Source: Streptococcus massiliensis DSM 18628
Lineage (GTDB): Bacteria; Bacillota; Bacilli; Lactobacillales; Streptococcaceae
NCBI RefSeq assembly: GCF_000380065.1
Contig: NZ_KB904376.1
Coordinates: 39,234 to 103,233 of the forward strand
Length of the DNA: 64,000 nucleotides
Direction: 5' to 3'
The position numbers were made by a program, and so were the translations under genes. Below the pieces are notes generated by a model. The model made no database searches. It had not been told where the DNA came from and saw only the letters and a list, made by a program, of their open reading frames with translations. Shown here piece after piece: positions 1-9,166 of this stretch (the first letter of the stretch is position 1; each line of letters opens with the position of its first letter).

Positions 1-1287
1 AAGACCCATGCCATTGAGTTGATTGACCTGGTCGTAGTTAATCTTTATCCTTTCAAGGAAACCATTTTGAAGCCTGATGTGACTTATGCAGAGGCGGTCG
101 AAAACATTGATATTGGTGGGCCGTCTATGCTGCGCTCAGCTGCTAAAAATCACGCTAGCGTAACAGTCTTGGTTGACCCAGCGGATTATGCGCCAGTTTT
201 GGCTGAGTTGACTGAAAATGGAGCAACGACGCTTGACACGCGCAAACGCTTGGCTGCCAAGGTTTTTCGCCACACGGCAGCTTACGATGCCTTGATTGCG
301 GATTATTTCACGGAGCAAGTCGGAGAAAGCAAGCCTGAGAAGCTGACCTTGACTTATGAGCTCAAGCAGCCGATGCGCTATGGGGAAAATCCGCAGCAGG
401 ATGCCGATTTTTACCAAACGGCGCTGCCTTTGGACTACTCTCTGGCTGCTAGCAAGCAGCTCAATGGGAAAGAATTATCCTTCAACAATATCCGTGATGC
501 CGATGCGGCCATTCGGATTATCCGTGATTTCAAGGAGCAGCCGACCGTTGTGGCGCTCAAGCATATGAACCCTTGCGGCATCGGGCAGGCAGACAGTATT
601 GAGAAAGCTTGGGACTACGCTTATCAGTCTGACCCTGTTTCCATTTTCGGCGGCATTGTCGTGCTCAATCGTCAAGTGGACGCTGCTACCGCTGAAAAAA
701 TGCATAAGATTTTCCTAGAAATTATCATCGCACCGAGCTACACGGCTGAGGCGCTGGAAATTTTGACCAATAAAAAGAAAAATCTGCGGATTTTGCAGCT
801 AGACTTTGCGGCTCAAGACCAGTCGACCAAGGAAAAAGAAGTAACGGGTGTGCTGGGCGGTCTCTTGGTGCAAAACCAAGATGTCATCGCAGAAAAACCA
901 GCCGATTGGCAGGTTGTGACCAAGCGTCAACCGACCGAAACGGAGCGCCAAGCGCTGGAGTTTGCTTGGAAGTCCGTCAAATATGTCAAATCAAACGGCA
1001 TTATCATCACAAACGACCGCATGACTTTGGGGGTCGGTCCGGGGCAGACCAATCGCGTGGCTTCAGTCAAGATTGCCATTGAGCAGGCTCAAGACCGCCT
1101 AGACGGCGCAGCTCTTGCCAGCGATGCTTTCTTCCCCTTTGCTGATAATATTGAAGAAATTGCTGCCGCAGGTATCAAAGCCATTATCCAGCCCGGTGGC
1201 TCTGTCCGCGACCAAGAATCCATTGAGGCCGCCGATAAACACGGTCTGACCATGATTTTCACTGGTATGCGGCATTTTAGACACTAA
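1..1287 (+). CDS. purH: Bifunctional AICAR transformylase / IMP cyclohydrolase, 5'-truncated by the window edge
   Basis: Catalyses the last two steps of de novo purine synthesis, AICAR to FAICAR to IMP, in the cytosol. The reading frame is open to base 1 (KTHAIE precedes [11 protein letters not shown]), so the start lies upstream. About 428 of the usual ~515 codons are present. What remains is the end of the N-terminal IMP cyclohydrolase domain and the whole AICAR transformylase domain, including the KHMNPCG motif and the FGGI and GPGQTNRV segments. The internal TTG at 19 is not a real start. It ends in a tract followed by a weak hairpin terminator, and the pilus island begins downstream. Confidence 0.97.
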   Translation, partial: KTHAIELIDLVVVNLYPFKETILKPDVTYAEAVENIDIGGPSMLRSAAKNHASVTVLVDPADYAPVLAELTENGATTLDTRKRLAAKVFRHTAAYDALIADYFTEQVGESKPEKLTLTYELKQPMRYGENPQQDADFYQTALPLDYSLAASKQLNGKELSFNNIRDADAAIRIIRDFKEQPTVVALKHMNPCGIGQADSIEKAWDYAYQSDPVSIFGGIVVLNRQVDAATAEKMHKIFLEIIIAPSYTAEALEILTNKKKNLRILQLDFAAQDQSTKEKEVTGVLGGLLVQNQDVIAEKPADWQVVTKRQPTETERQALEFAWKSVKYVKSNGIIITNDRMTLGVGPGQTNRVASVKIAIEQAQDRLDGAALASDAFFPFADNIEEIAAAGIKAIIQPGGSVRDQESIEAADKHGLTMIFTGMRHFRH

Positions 1288-1299
1288 AATAAATGTAAA

Positions 1300-1336
1300 G
1301 AAACTCCAAGTGTAAATAGGTTCTTGGGGTTTCTTA
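1300..1336 (+). terminator. Hairpin terminator after purH
   Basis: GAAACTCCAAG (1300-1310) pairs with CTTGGGGTTTC (1323-1333) with one G-U pair and a 12-base loop. Only a short T-poor tail follows, so termination may be partial. Confidence 0.6.
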
Positions 1337-1500
1337 TATGTAGGAAATTGATGTAAAATGTTTCAAATAATATAAAATAAACAAAGTTTAAACAAAAATT
1401 AAAGGAAGAAAACGTTATCAAAAAATAGCTGAGAATGCAGGATTTATCAGTATTTTTTTATTTCAATATAGAAATAATTTGAAAATTAAATTTTTTTGAC

Positions 1501-1529
1501 TTGTCTTAATTAAATAAATGTGCTATAAT
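1501..1529 (+). promoter_or_regulatory. Extended -10 promoter of the pilus operon
   Basis: The -35 is TTGTCT (1501-1506), the spacer is 17 nt and the -10 is TATAAT (1524-1529), preceded by TG at 1521-1522 (TGnTATAAT). This is the best sigma-A promoter between purH and the first pilin gene and gives a leader of about 320 nt. No pilus-type regulator gene (RlrA, Nra or RofA type) lies in the window. Confidence 0.7.
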
Positions 1530-1609
1530 GCAGTTAGGATTGTATTTATCAAGGTTTTGCACTTGTATAAGTATGTAACACAGCCAATGATTGAAAGTGT
1601 CCAGTGTGT

Positions 1610-1624
1610 AGGAAAGCGTTAACT
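1610..1624 (+). promoter_or_regulatory. Possible CcpA cre-like site in the pilus leader
   Basis: The stretch around GGAAAGCGTTAAC fits the WTGNAANCGNWNNCW consensus with one mismatch. It lies about 80 nt downstream of the predicted -10, where CcpA could act as a roadblock. This is a sequence match only. Confidence 0.25.
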
Positions 1625-1630
1625 TGTTTT

Positions 1631-1677
1631 AGCTAACAAACAGCATGAGGGGCTCTCGTTTGTTGGGCTTTTCTTTT
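1631..1677 (+). terminator. Terminator-like hairpin inside the pilus leader (attenuator candidate)
   Basis: AACAAAC (1635-1641) pairs with GTTTGTT (1658-1664). The helix extends imperfectly outwards (AGCT with GGGCT), has an inner GAG/CTC pair, and is followed by TTTTCTTTT. TTGTT at 1624-1628 could pair instead with AACAA at 1635-1639, giving a possible competing structure. It lies between the predicted promoter and the pilus genes, so transcription must read through it. Confidence 0.5.
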
Positions 1678-1733
1678 GGACTTCGTTAAATCAGGGTCCT
1701 AGAGGGAATAGCATGACTTCCATACAGAAATAA

Positions 1734-1760
1734 ATTTCATAAAGAGCTGTTTTATGAAAT
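1734..1760 (+). other. Perfect hairpin just upstream of the AT tract
   Basis: ATTTCATAAA (1734-1743) and TTTATGAAAT (1751-1760) form a perfect 10-bp stem with a 7-base loop. It ends 6 bases before the dinucleotide repeat. It could be a regulator site or a leader RNA structure. Confidence 0.5.
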
Positions 1761-1761
1761 G

Positions 1762-1814
<53 letters not shown>

Positions 1815-1855
1815 TTTCGTCCGGAATGTGAAATAAACTTAGAAAAGGAGAGGCA

Positions 1856-4800
1856 ATGAAGAAAAAAGGCAGTATATTTTTAGTTCTGATTCTGCTTATG
1901 AACACAATTTTACAAGGAGTGAGTGGTGCTTCTCTTGCCTTCGCACAAGAACAGACCAGCCCGTCTTCTGCTCTAGTAAGTAATCCTGCTGAAACTGCCA
2001 AAAAAGAAGACTCGGAAAGTTCTAGTAGTGAAACTCAGAAAAGCACTGTCAACGAGAGTCAGGAAACCCCTAGTAGTTCTAGTCAAGAAAGTAGCAGCTC
2101 AACGAGCCAAACGACTTCAGCTGCGGCTAAATCAGAAGATGATGACGCTGCATTACCACCGGGACCTCCTCCTACGCCAACGGCAACAGTTCCAACTGTC
2201 ACGATAAAGCCAAATACAAAGACGGCTTATCGTACAGATGAACAGATTACCACTTATGTGGATATTGATGGAACTAGTTTAACCTCAGACATAGAAGAAC
2301 CTTATCTAGATATTGAAATGCCAACCACTCTATATCAGGGCGGTAAGGTGCTGAACACAGATGCTTATCTAGATAACTTTACAGTTCCGACCGAAGGTAT
2401 CACTCTAATCAAAAGTGCAGAAAAAGTAGTGGAAAATGGGAAGACGATTTATCGTATTCGTTTCAATTCCATTACATCAACAACCAAGATTAGCATACCT
2501 TATGTTTTTAGCTTTACAAACGGGTTAGTTCCAAAAGACTATAAGCTACGACCAAAGGTTACTCTTAAGGATAAGAATGGTGGAGTTCTATACACAGGAA
2601 ATGATCAGGAGTATACTCCAACTTATCCAAATATGAACCTAACAAAGGTAGTTGCTACTAGTAGCGAAGATGGTCAGCTTCTCTACGGAGGGACAGCTAA
2701 GACAGGAGATTCGACTAGGATTTCTGAAACCGGTGCAGAGCCTATACCGTTCAGTTTCACCTATCAAGTGCAGGCGAATTCAGGTCAGCAGCGGATGATG
2801 AAAAAAGTCGTCATCAAGGATACGCTACCGACTTATACGAATAGTCAGGGTCAAAAGGTTACTGCTAAATTTGACCAAGCCCTTAATCCTGGCTGGACTT
2901 ACGATAGTAGCACTGGCACAGTGACCTATACAAAGGAATTCTTAGAAAGTGAATTTGATACGGACTTCCGTCACAATATTGACGTCAGTAAGGCTATGTT
3001 GTACCTATCTTTTCCAGATGCTAAGTACAAAGACGGCAACAACAAACCTAATTTTACAAATAAGGCGGATATCACAGCAACTCCTTTCAATCCATCGCCA
3101 AATGAAGAATATAAAAATAGTGACGATATAACTTTTAATCTCATTGCAGATGATTTCAGTGGGACGGGGCTTCTTTCCAAGAGGACAGAACACCAGACGG
3201 TGCAACACGATGTAGCTGGACTTTACGCACAGCGACTAGACTATACAGTCAAGGTAGAAAACAAGCTATCAAAACCGATGCAAGAGATCACTCTGGTTGA
3301 AGATGCCAGCAAGTTTGACTCAAGACTGTATTTCACTAGTGTTGATTCTTTCTTTGAAAGACAAGGCTCAAATAGTAAACCTATCAATGATAAGATGGAA
3401 ATACGTGCCTATAAGAGCGATGGAACTTATGACACTTTTGCTCCGGGGGATCAAATTAATAAGGATGCACAAGACGAACTAAATGCTGCGGCTGAAAAGA
3501 TCCGAAATGGTGAGTTAACGGAAGCAGCAGTACCGGCGGTTACTCCAAAATATACTAAAATAACCATCCACTTTATTAAGGGCTATGAATTACCAGTTGG
3601 AAAGTACATTGATGGTTTCGTCTATATGGCTTTTAAAGACCCTTATCATGTTCCTTATTCTGCTGCAAAGGATATAAAAAATGTGGTCGGTCTTGAAGCG
3701 AAAGTGAAAAACTCTCAAAATCAAGATGTTCCAATTAATATATCCGATGAATGGAACAAACAGTTTGTACCATTTGTAGAAAAGATTCGTCTATCAAAGA
3801 ATACAGATGGACAAACTTCAGGTATTGAGGGAGAATCAGTCTTCTTCCTATTGGGATTGAATTTTGAACAGCTTTCTAAAGCACGCTACCTAAAGAATCC
3901 AACGCTTGTTGATCTTCTTCCTAAGGGGGTTAGTATTGCACCAGGTGTAGACAAAACAAAAGCGGAAGATATGCTCGAAGCAATTGGGCTAGCAAATCTG
4001 GCCATGATTGATAAATTTTCAGTCATTGAAAACTACAATGGTAGTGGTCGGACAGCGATCAAAATCAAATTAAAATCAGGTCTGGTAAAAGACTTAAATA
4101 ACGGGACAGGTTATGCTTTCAAACTAAAGGGATTAAAAATCAATAGTGACATTATCCCAAGTAAGGCAGAGACCTCGACCTTCAATAACACGAATGAACT
4201 TTATTTCTACCAAGACAATGGTCAACCGTTCCCGGATGCCATTCATTCCGATTCAAATCAGATTGTGGATGACGAAAGAGACATCAATATGAATGGTGAC
4301 ACTACGGACAAGGTCGTAAAGGCAACTTCAGAGGTTATAGGGAATGTAACAGAAAGTCTGCAGAGTGTTAAGATGATCCGTAGCACAGAACCATTGGTTG
4401 AAGGTGGAGCTTTGTACTATGGCAGGTCTTTCACCAAGGGTGAGATTGAAACAGATTACAGTGGTATAATTAATAATTCGGGTCACTTCCAATATGACCT
4501 GCAAGTGCGAAATTACTACGATCGTGATCTGACAAGAGTAGAAATCTACGATGTTCTTCCTCATGTTGGAGACAGCGGTCGGACGACTGCGGGTGGTGCC
4601 GAATCTGCCTTTTCAAACACCTTGACAGGCCCAATCACTGTGAAAGTTGGTGATAAAGATAAGACGGCAGATTTTGATATTTACTATCGAACAGATAAAT
4701 ATCCAACCATGAATGCTGCTACAGAGGTAAATAGTTCAAATTGGACAAAGAATCCAGGCGACTACGAAAAAGTAACAGCGATCAAGATTGTTTCTAAAAC

Positions 4801-5782
4801 GGGAACGGTCATTCATAAGTACACCATTTTGCATGCAATTCTAAATATGAAAGCTCCGGCTTATGACAAGAATAACAATGTTGGTGGCAAGACGGCTGTT
4901 AATACTTTCCAAGTAAAATATAATACCGAACCAAAATTTGGTGAATCTAATGTAGTTACCAATAAAGTCAACAAGCGGATTACCATTCCGGTTGAGAAGA
5001 AGTGGCGTGACTCTGAAACAACACATTCTAAAATAACGGCACAGCTCTACGCGACTTGGAAGGAAGACGGTGTTGCAAAAGAAGAGCTTAAAGAGGAAAA
5101 AGAGCTCTCTGGAAACAATAACTGGAAAGACACCTTTAGCCCGATACCAGATGAGGAATCTGCTACGAAACTATTACAAAAAGAAGCAGCAGAGAAGAAA
5201 ATCACCGACTTTAAATACGTGGTCAGGGAAAAGGAGATTCCGCCTGAATATGATGTCGATTACAGTGGTGACGCTCGGAATGGCTTTGTCATCACCAACA
5301 CGAGGTATCCGTCAATCAAGACCCAGAAGCTCTGGTATGACAAGGACGGCAATCAGATTACAAATGACCAGCTACCTAAGAAACTAGAGGTTAAGTTGTA
5401 CCGGACAACGGACGGACAAACTCAAAACGGAGAGCTTGTTGAGACAATTCAGTTGGAACGAACTGCAGCGGCTCCATATCTCTGGGAATCTACAAAACGC
5501 TACCCACCTAAGGATAAGACCACCGGTAAGTACTATACCTACTACATTGAAGAGGTTGTTCCAAAGTATTACTTAGAGATCAGTAATGCGTCTGAAAAGA
5601 AAGTAACCTTTACGGATGCAAATGTCGGAGAAACAGCAACCTTGACGGTGAAGAACAAGGTGAACCCGACTTATCCAAATACGGGTGGCTCAGGTATCCT
5701 ACCATATATTTTGATGGGAACTTTAACATTAACATTGGCAGCAATTTTACATTATATGCAAAAAAATAGAAAGGCTTTTTAG
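1856..5782 (+). CDS. Large cell-wall-anchored pilus tip/adhesin subunit
   Basis: The protein has 1308 residues and by position and size is the ancillary tip adhesin of the pilus. A signal peptide spans residues 1-30 (cleavage after SLAFA). A Ser/Thr-rich low-complexity stretch runs from about 33 to 95, followed by a proline run (PPGPPPTP). A long beta-rich body reaches about 990. Two CnaB-like modules follow (KKWRD... and QKLWYDKDG..., each closing with an NT/KN strand). The sorting signal is YPNTG at 1273-1277, then a hydrophobic span and a KNRK tail. The motif is not canonical LPXTG. No von Willebrand A domain is evident. AAAGGAG precedes the ATG. Only 11 bases separate it from the major pilin gene, so the two are co-transcribed. 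The ligand is unknown. Confidence 0.85.
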   Translation: MKKKGSIFLVLILLMNTILQGVSGASLAFAQEQTSPSSALVSNPAETAKKEDSESSSSETQKSTVNESQETPSSSSQESSSSTSQTTSAAAKSEDDDAALPPGPPPTPTATVPTVTIKPNTKTAYRTDEQITTYVDIDGTSLTSDIEEPYLDIEMPTTLYQGGKVLNTDAYLDNFTVPTEGITLIKSAEKVVENGKTIYRIRFNSITSTTKISIPYVFSFTNGLVPKDYKLRPKVTLKDKNGGVLYTGNDQEYTPTYPNMNLTKVVATSSEDGQLLYGGTAKTGDSTRISETGAEPIPFSFTYQVQANSGQQRMMKKVVIKDTLPTYTNSQGQKVTAKFDQALNPGWTYDSSTGTVTYTKEFLESEFDTDFRHNIDVSKAMLYLSFPDAKYKDGNNKPNFTNKADITATPFNPSPNEEYKNSDDITFNLIADDFSGTGLLSKRTEHQTVQHDVAGLYAQRLDYTVKVENKLSKPMQEITLVEDASKFDSRLYFTSVDSFFERQGSNSKPINDKMEIRAYKSDGTYDTFAPGDQINKDAQDELNAAAEKIRNGELTEAAVPAVTPKYTKITIHFIKGYELPVGKYIDGFVYMAFKDPYHVPYSAAKDIKNVVGLEAKVKNSQNQDVPINISDEWNKQFVPFVEKIRLSKNTDGQTSGIEGESVFFLLGLNFEQLSKARYLKNPTLVDLLPKGVSIAPGVDKTKAEDMLEAIGLANLAMIDKFSVIENYNGSGRTAIKIKLKSGLVKDLNNGTGYAFKLKGLKINSDIIPSKAETSTFNNTNELYFYQDNGQPFPDAIHSDSNQIVDDERDINMNGDTTDKVVKATSEVIGNVTESLQSVKMIRSTEPLVEGGALYYGRSFTKGEIETDYSGIINNSGHFQYDLQVRNYYDRDLTRVEIYDVLPHVGDSGRTTAGGAESAFSNTLTGPITVKVGDKDKTADFDIYYRTDKYPTMNAATEVNSSNWTKNPGDYEKVTAIKIVSKTGTVIHKYTILHAILNMKAPAYDKNNNVGGKTAVNTFQVKYNTEPKFGESNVVTNKVNKRITIPVEKKWRDSETTHSKITAQLYATWKEDGVAKEELKEEKELSGNNNWKDTFSPIPDEESATKLLQKEAAEKKITDFKYVVREKEIPPEYDVDYSGDARNGFVITNTRYPSIKTQKLWYDKDGNQITNDQLPKKLEVKLYRTTDGQTQNGELVETIQLERTAAAPYLWESTKRYPPKDKTTGKYYTYYIEEVVPKYYLEISNASEKKVTFTDANVGETATLTVKNKVNPTYPNTGGSGILPYILMGTLTLTLAAILHYMQKNRKAF

Positions 5783-5793
5783 GAGGCAAAACA

Positions 5794-7278
5794 ATGAAAA
5801 ACGTAAAACGATATTTCCTCTCGTTCTTAGCAGCTCTTAGTATCGTGCTTTTAGCACTTGGAGCAGTTAAAACCTTTGCGGAAGACAACACACCGGGTGA
5901 AAACGACACTTATGATGTTGTTTTGACTAAAGTCAAATTGACAGACTTAAGTAAATGGAATGCTCCAACAGGAACAACTACTGGTCTTGATGGCAGCTCT
6001 TACACAGGTCAAAAACTAGACCGCGCTAAATATTTCGGTACAACTGAAACATTGGCAAATGTTTGGTTTGATGTCTACAAAGACACTCCAACAGGTACTC
6101 CTGTAGCTGGAAAAGCAACAGGAGCAGATGGTACAGTTACATTTACCGGTCTCAAAGCTGGTAAATACTATATCGTTGAAAACAAAGCAAAATCAACACT
6201 TACTTCAGATGAACAATTGGCTAACTCAGCTGCTGTTCCTGTGGAAATCAATCTTCCAGTCTTCAAAGCTGAAGGTGGATGGTACACAACTGGTACTGAC
6301 GCTGTTCACGTTTATCCAAAGAATACCGTTGACAAACCAAGTATTAACAAAGTAGTTAGCGAAGACGCTAAACACGATACTGCTCTTGTTGGTGAAACAA
6401 AGACCTTCAAGGTCACTTCTACAATGCCAGAAGGTATTAAAGACTATAAAGTTTTAAAATTCACCGATACATTCACAGCAGGTTTGACTTACACAGGCAA
6501 CCTTGTTGTTAAAAAAGGTGACACTGTTGTAGCTCCTTCTAACTATTCAACTGATGGTACGTCTGTAGCTGGTACAAAAGCCGCAACAATCAATGTTGCC
6601 TTCAAAGAAGATTACATCAAAACACTATCTCCAAAAGATGTTATCACTATTACTTATAACGCAGTCATCAATGAAGACGCGGTTATGGGTGCAGCCAACC
6701 CCAATGATGTTAAGTTGACTTATGGTACTAACCCAGATTCAACAAAAGAAGTTAAACCTAATGAAAAACCAGAACTCCACACTGGTGGTGCTAAGTTTGA
6801 AAAAGTTGACAAAGCGACATCAGCTAAACTTGCAGGGGCTAAGTTTGTTGTTACAAATGCAGAAGGCAAATATTTGAAAGTGACTGATGCAACCGCAACA
6901 ACTATTGCGAAAAACGAGTGGATTGAAGCTACAGATGCTAAGGCTGCTGTTACTGCAGGTGCGAAAGTCTTCACGTCAGCTTCTAATGGTACTTTTGAAG
7001 TTAAGGGGCTTCCTTATGGTGTAAAAGGAGATGACAACACCACTGGTGAAACTAAGTACAAATTGGTCGAAGTTGAAGCACCAAATGGTTATGCTTTGTT
7101 GCAACAACCAGTTGAGTTCACTATCTCATCAACAACTTACACTGGTAAAATTAACCAAGTAAACAACAACAAGGTAACAATTCCACAAACAGGTGGTATC
7201 GGTTCAGCTCTCGTGATTGCAGCTGGTGTCTTGGTTGTTGGTTTAGGTTTCATTGCGAAACGTCGTTCAGCTAAGTAA
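5794..7278 (+). CDS. Major (backbone) pilin, FctA/SpaA type
   Basis: This 494-residue protein is the polymerising shaft subunit. The signal peptide is residues 1-29. The first domain ends in the pilin motif VHVYPKN (Lys176 is the expected acceptor lysine). The C-terminal CnaB domain has an E-box YKLVEVEAPNGY (422-433, Glu426) typical of intramolecular isopeptide pilins. The sorting signal is IPQTG (463-467), followed by a membrane span and KRRSAK. Codon use is strongly biased towards abundant-tRNA codons, like the ribosomal genes and unlike its neighbours, which fits very high expression. Two competing hairpins follow before the third pilin gene. Confidence 0.93.
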   Translation: MKNVKRYFLSFLAALSIVLLALGAVKTFAEDNTPGENDTYDVVLTKVKLTDLSKWNAPTGTTTGLDGSSYTGQKLDRAKYFGTTETLANVWFDVYKDTPTGTPVAGKATGADGTVTFTGLKAGKYYIVENKAKSTLTSDEQLANSAAVPVEINLPVFKAEGGWYTTGTDAVHVYPKNTVDKPSINKVVSEDAKHDTALVGETKTFKVTSTMPEGIKDYKVLKFTDTFTAGLTYTGNLVVKKGDTVVAPSNYSTDGTSVAGTKAATINVAFKEDYIKTLSPKDVITITYNAVINEDAVMGAANPNDVKLTYGTNPDSTKEVKPNEKPELHTGGAKFEKVDKATSAKLAGAKFVVTNAEGKYLKVTDATATTIAKNEWIEATDAKAAVTAGAKVFTSASNGTFEVKGLPYGVKGDDNTTGETKYKLVEVEAPNGYALLQQPVEFTISSTTYTGKINQVNNNKVTIPQTGGIGSALVIAAGVLVVGLGFIAKRRSAK

Positions 7279-7284
7279 TAAAAT

Positions 7285-7352
7285 GAAGAAGTAAGGACAA
7301 TCCTTACCTCTTCACTAGGGTATTTAAAACAGTTAAATATCCTAGTGAAGAG
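7285..7352 (+). other. Two mutually exclusive hairpins between major and third pilin genes
   Basis: Hairpin 1 pairs 7285-7297 with 7301-7313 (12 of 13 bases, CAA loop). Hairpin 2 pairs 7308-7327 with 7333-7352 (20 bp, one G-U, AACAG loop). Both need CTCTTC at 7308-7313, so only one full structure can form at a time. No T-run follows either. A role in 3'-end protection, processing or partial termination, setting the ratio of shaft to minor pilin, is inferred. Confidence 0.7.
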
Positions 7353-7380
7353 TGCAAGTGCTATGTTTTAGGAGGATACT

Positions 7381-8316
7381 ATGACAAGAAAAAGAACATT
7401 GAGCAGTCTGCTATCCATACTCACGACCATTGTTATTTTGGTAACTTTACGACCATTTACAACCGTTTCATCTCAGGAAAATCAAGCCTCATCAGATGCA
7501 ACCTACGATATTGTTTTAACCTTGGTTAAGTTAAAAGATTTGAATGGTTGGCCTAAAGGTGGAGGAAAAGATAGTTATTCTGGGCAGCCTTTAGATATTG
7601 AGAATTATTTTGGCAGTGAAGCCTCAACCATTGATGGCGTTGCCTTTGACATCCATAAGGATAAGGCAGACGGAGAGCTTGTTCAAACAAAGATAACTGA
7701 AAATGGCGGTCGGCTCACCTTTAGTGGTTTGAAAGCTGGAAAATACTATATCGTCGTTAATAAAGAAAAATCAAAGTTAGTAGGAAATCAGACGTTGGGT
7801 GATGCGACACCAGTTCCATTAGAAGTGGAATTGCCTGTGACCAAACCCGACGGTAGCTATTTCACGGTAGGAAATGACGCCGTCCATGTCTATCCCAAAC
7901 AGGTTTTAAAACAGAGAGAGGACAAGACCAGCTTTAAAGTTCAGAAAGAATGGAAAGGTAAAAAGTTAAATAGTATCACTGTTCATCTCAAACAAAATGG
8001 GCAAGTCATTGATGAAATTGAGTTGAATGACAGCAATAACTGGGAACATACCTTTATGAACTTGGAAAAAGCAGATGCGGCAGGGAAAGACTACACCTAC
8101 ACAGCTGAAGAAGATGTTCCTAATGGCTATACAGCGACTTATAAAAACATGACAGATAAAATTGGCACTGTGATTACCAATACTCTGGTACCACCGACAT
8201 CACCAAGGACACCGATTATCAAAACGGGGACCTTAGCCATTTATTGGTTTTTAGGAATTGCCATCGTTTTAATCGGACTAGGATATAAGCTTTATAAAAG
8301 CGAGAAAAAACACTGA
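7381..8316 (+). CDS. Third (minor/base) pilin
   Basis: This 311-residue surface protein is probably the anchor or ancillary pilin. After a signal peptide (about 1-31) the first 140 residues closely resemble the N-terminal domain of the major pilin (YDIVLTLVKLKDL, GLKAGKYYIV, DAVHVYPK), so the two are paralogues. It keeps a lysine in VYPKQ (171-174). A single CnaB domain follows (KVQKEWKGKKL to GTVITNT). The sorting signal reads IIKTG (279-283), with Ile where LPXTG motifs have proline, then a membrane span and a KSEKKH tail. GGAGG lies just before the ATG. Its stop codon lies inside the bidirectional terminator shared with the sortase operon. Confidence 0.87.
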   Translation: MTRKRTLSSLLSILTTIVILVTLRPFTTVSSQENQASSDATYDIVLTLVKLKDLNGWPKGGGKDSYSGQPLDIENYFGSEASTIDGVAFDIHKDKADGELVQTKITENGGRLTFSGLKAGKYYIVVNKEKSKLVGNQTLGDATPVPLEVELPVTKPDGSYFTVGNDAVHVYPKQVLKQREDKTSFKVQKEWKGKKLNSITVHLKQNGQVIDEIELNDSNNWEHTFMNLEKADAAGKDYTYTAEEDVPNGYTATYKNMTDKIGTVITNTLVPPTSPRTPIIKTGTLAIYWFLGIAIVLIGLGYKLYKSEKKH

Positions 8317-8333
8317 TTCATCAGTGTTTTTTT
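8305..8333. terminator. Bidirectional terminator between pilin and sortase operons
   Basis: AAAAAACACTGA (8305-8316) pairs with TCAGTGTTTTTT (8321-8332) around a TTCA loop, with T-runs on both strands. The plus-strand stop TGA (8314-8316) and the minus-strand stop (8321-8323) are the innermost stem bases. Confidence 0.9.
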
Positions 8334-9166
8334 ATGATATTCCATAGTCGCTTGGTGAAAAAGAGAAAAATCGCTGTTCCGACAATCACAATTAAATAGG
8401 GGGCTAGCCTTTGTAATTTGAAACCAAGTTTAATATGTTGGTTGCTAACAAAGGGAATCAAGGGATTAGTAGATACATTTTGCTTTTTTTCACTATCTGA
8501 AATAACTCTTTTTGCATTGACAAGGAGCCGTTTGTCATAGCTTGGTTCGTTCATACAGGTCATGAGCGTAACCATGTCTTCGTTTTCGATTGGTTTAAGT
8601 TTTTCGCCTTCGTATTCATCGATGACCTCGCCATCGGTCACTTCGTATTCTAGATTTTTTCCAAGAATATCGAAATAAATTTTATCTCCTTTTTTGAGAG
8701 AGGGGAGAAGGTAGAAAGATATGCCATTATAATTAATTCTATGTCCTGCGATAATCGGTCGCTGTCCTTTTATACCCAAGGGAGCAGATGTTCCGACGAG
8801 AGTCGCTACGCCCTTTAGGAGCTTATCATAGTCAGCGTCAAGATAGAGGTCGAATTGTTGTCCCAAAGCAGGAATGGTCATGCGTCCGGCGACTTGATTG
8901 GTATCTAGCAGATCTGAGTAGGGCGTTTTTTGCTTGGTATCAATATCTTTTTTTGTTAGGAAAATATCTTGGATAGCTCCGGTGACGGTGGTTTGTTCCA
9001 CAGCTGTTCGTAGTTTTTGGAATGTTTCCTCGCTGGTCTGCTGATAGGTGCGCTGAGCATTGGATTGCCAAATGTCCTCTTTAATCATAGATAAAAAAGG
9101 AAAGAGGAAGAGTGCAATTCCAATTAACAGGAGGCTCAGCCCAAGTAATTGTTTTTTCTTTTTCAT
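8321..9166 (-). CDS. Sortase family protein, divergent (third sortase of the pilus island)
   Basis: This 281-residue transpeptidase-type protein has an N-terminal membrane span (about 8-28) and a second near the C-terminus (about 250-270). Catalytic residues are visible as His in IAGHR, Cys in TLMTC and Arg in KRLLV. It lacks the DP-aromatic lid found in its two neighbours, and its core differs strongly (TCMNEP in place of TCTPYMINS). It may act on a particular subunit or in cell-wall anchoring; which is not readable here. Its ATG overlaps the end of the preceding sortase gene by four bases, so it is the last gene of a three-gene minus-strand operon. Confidence 0.85.
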   Translation of the reverse strand: MKKKKQLLGLSLLLIGIALFLFPFLSMIKEDIWQSNAQRTYQQTSEETFQKLRTAVEQTTVTGAIQDIFLTKKDIDTKQKTPYSDLLDTNQVAGRMTIPALGQQFDLYLDADYDKLLKGVATLVGTSAPLGIKGQRPIIAGHRINYNGISFYLLPSLKKGDKIYFDILGKNLEYEVTDGEVIDEYEGEKLKPIENEDMVTLMTCMNEPSYDKRLLVNAKRVISDSEKKQNVSTNPLIPFVSNQHIKLGFKLQRLAPYLIVIVGTAIFLFFTKRLWNIIKKH

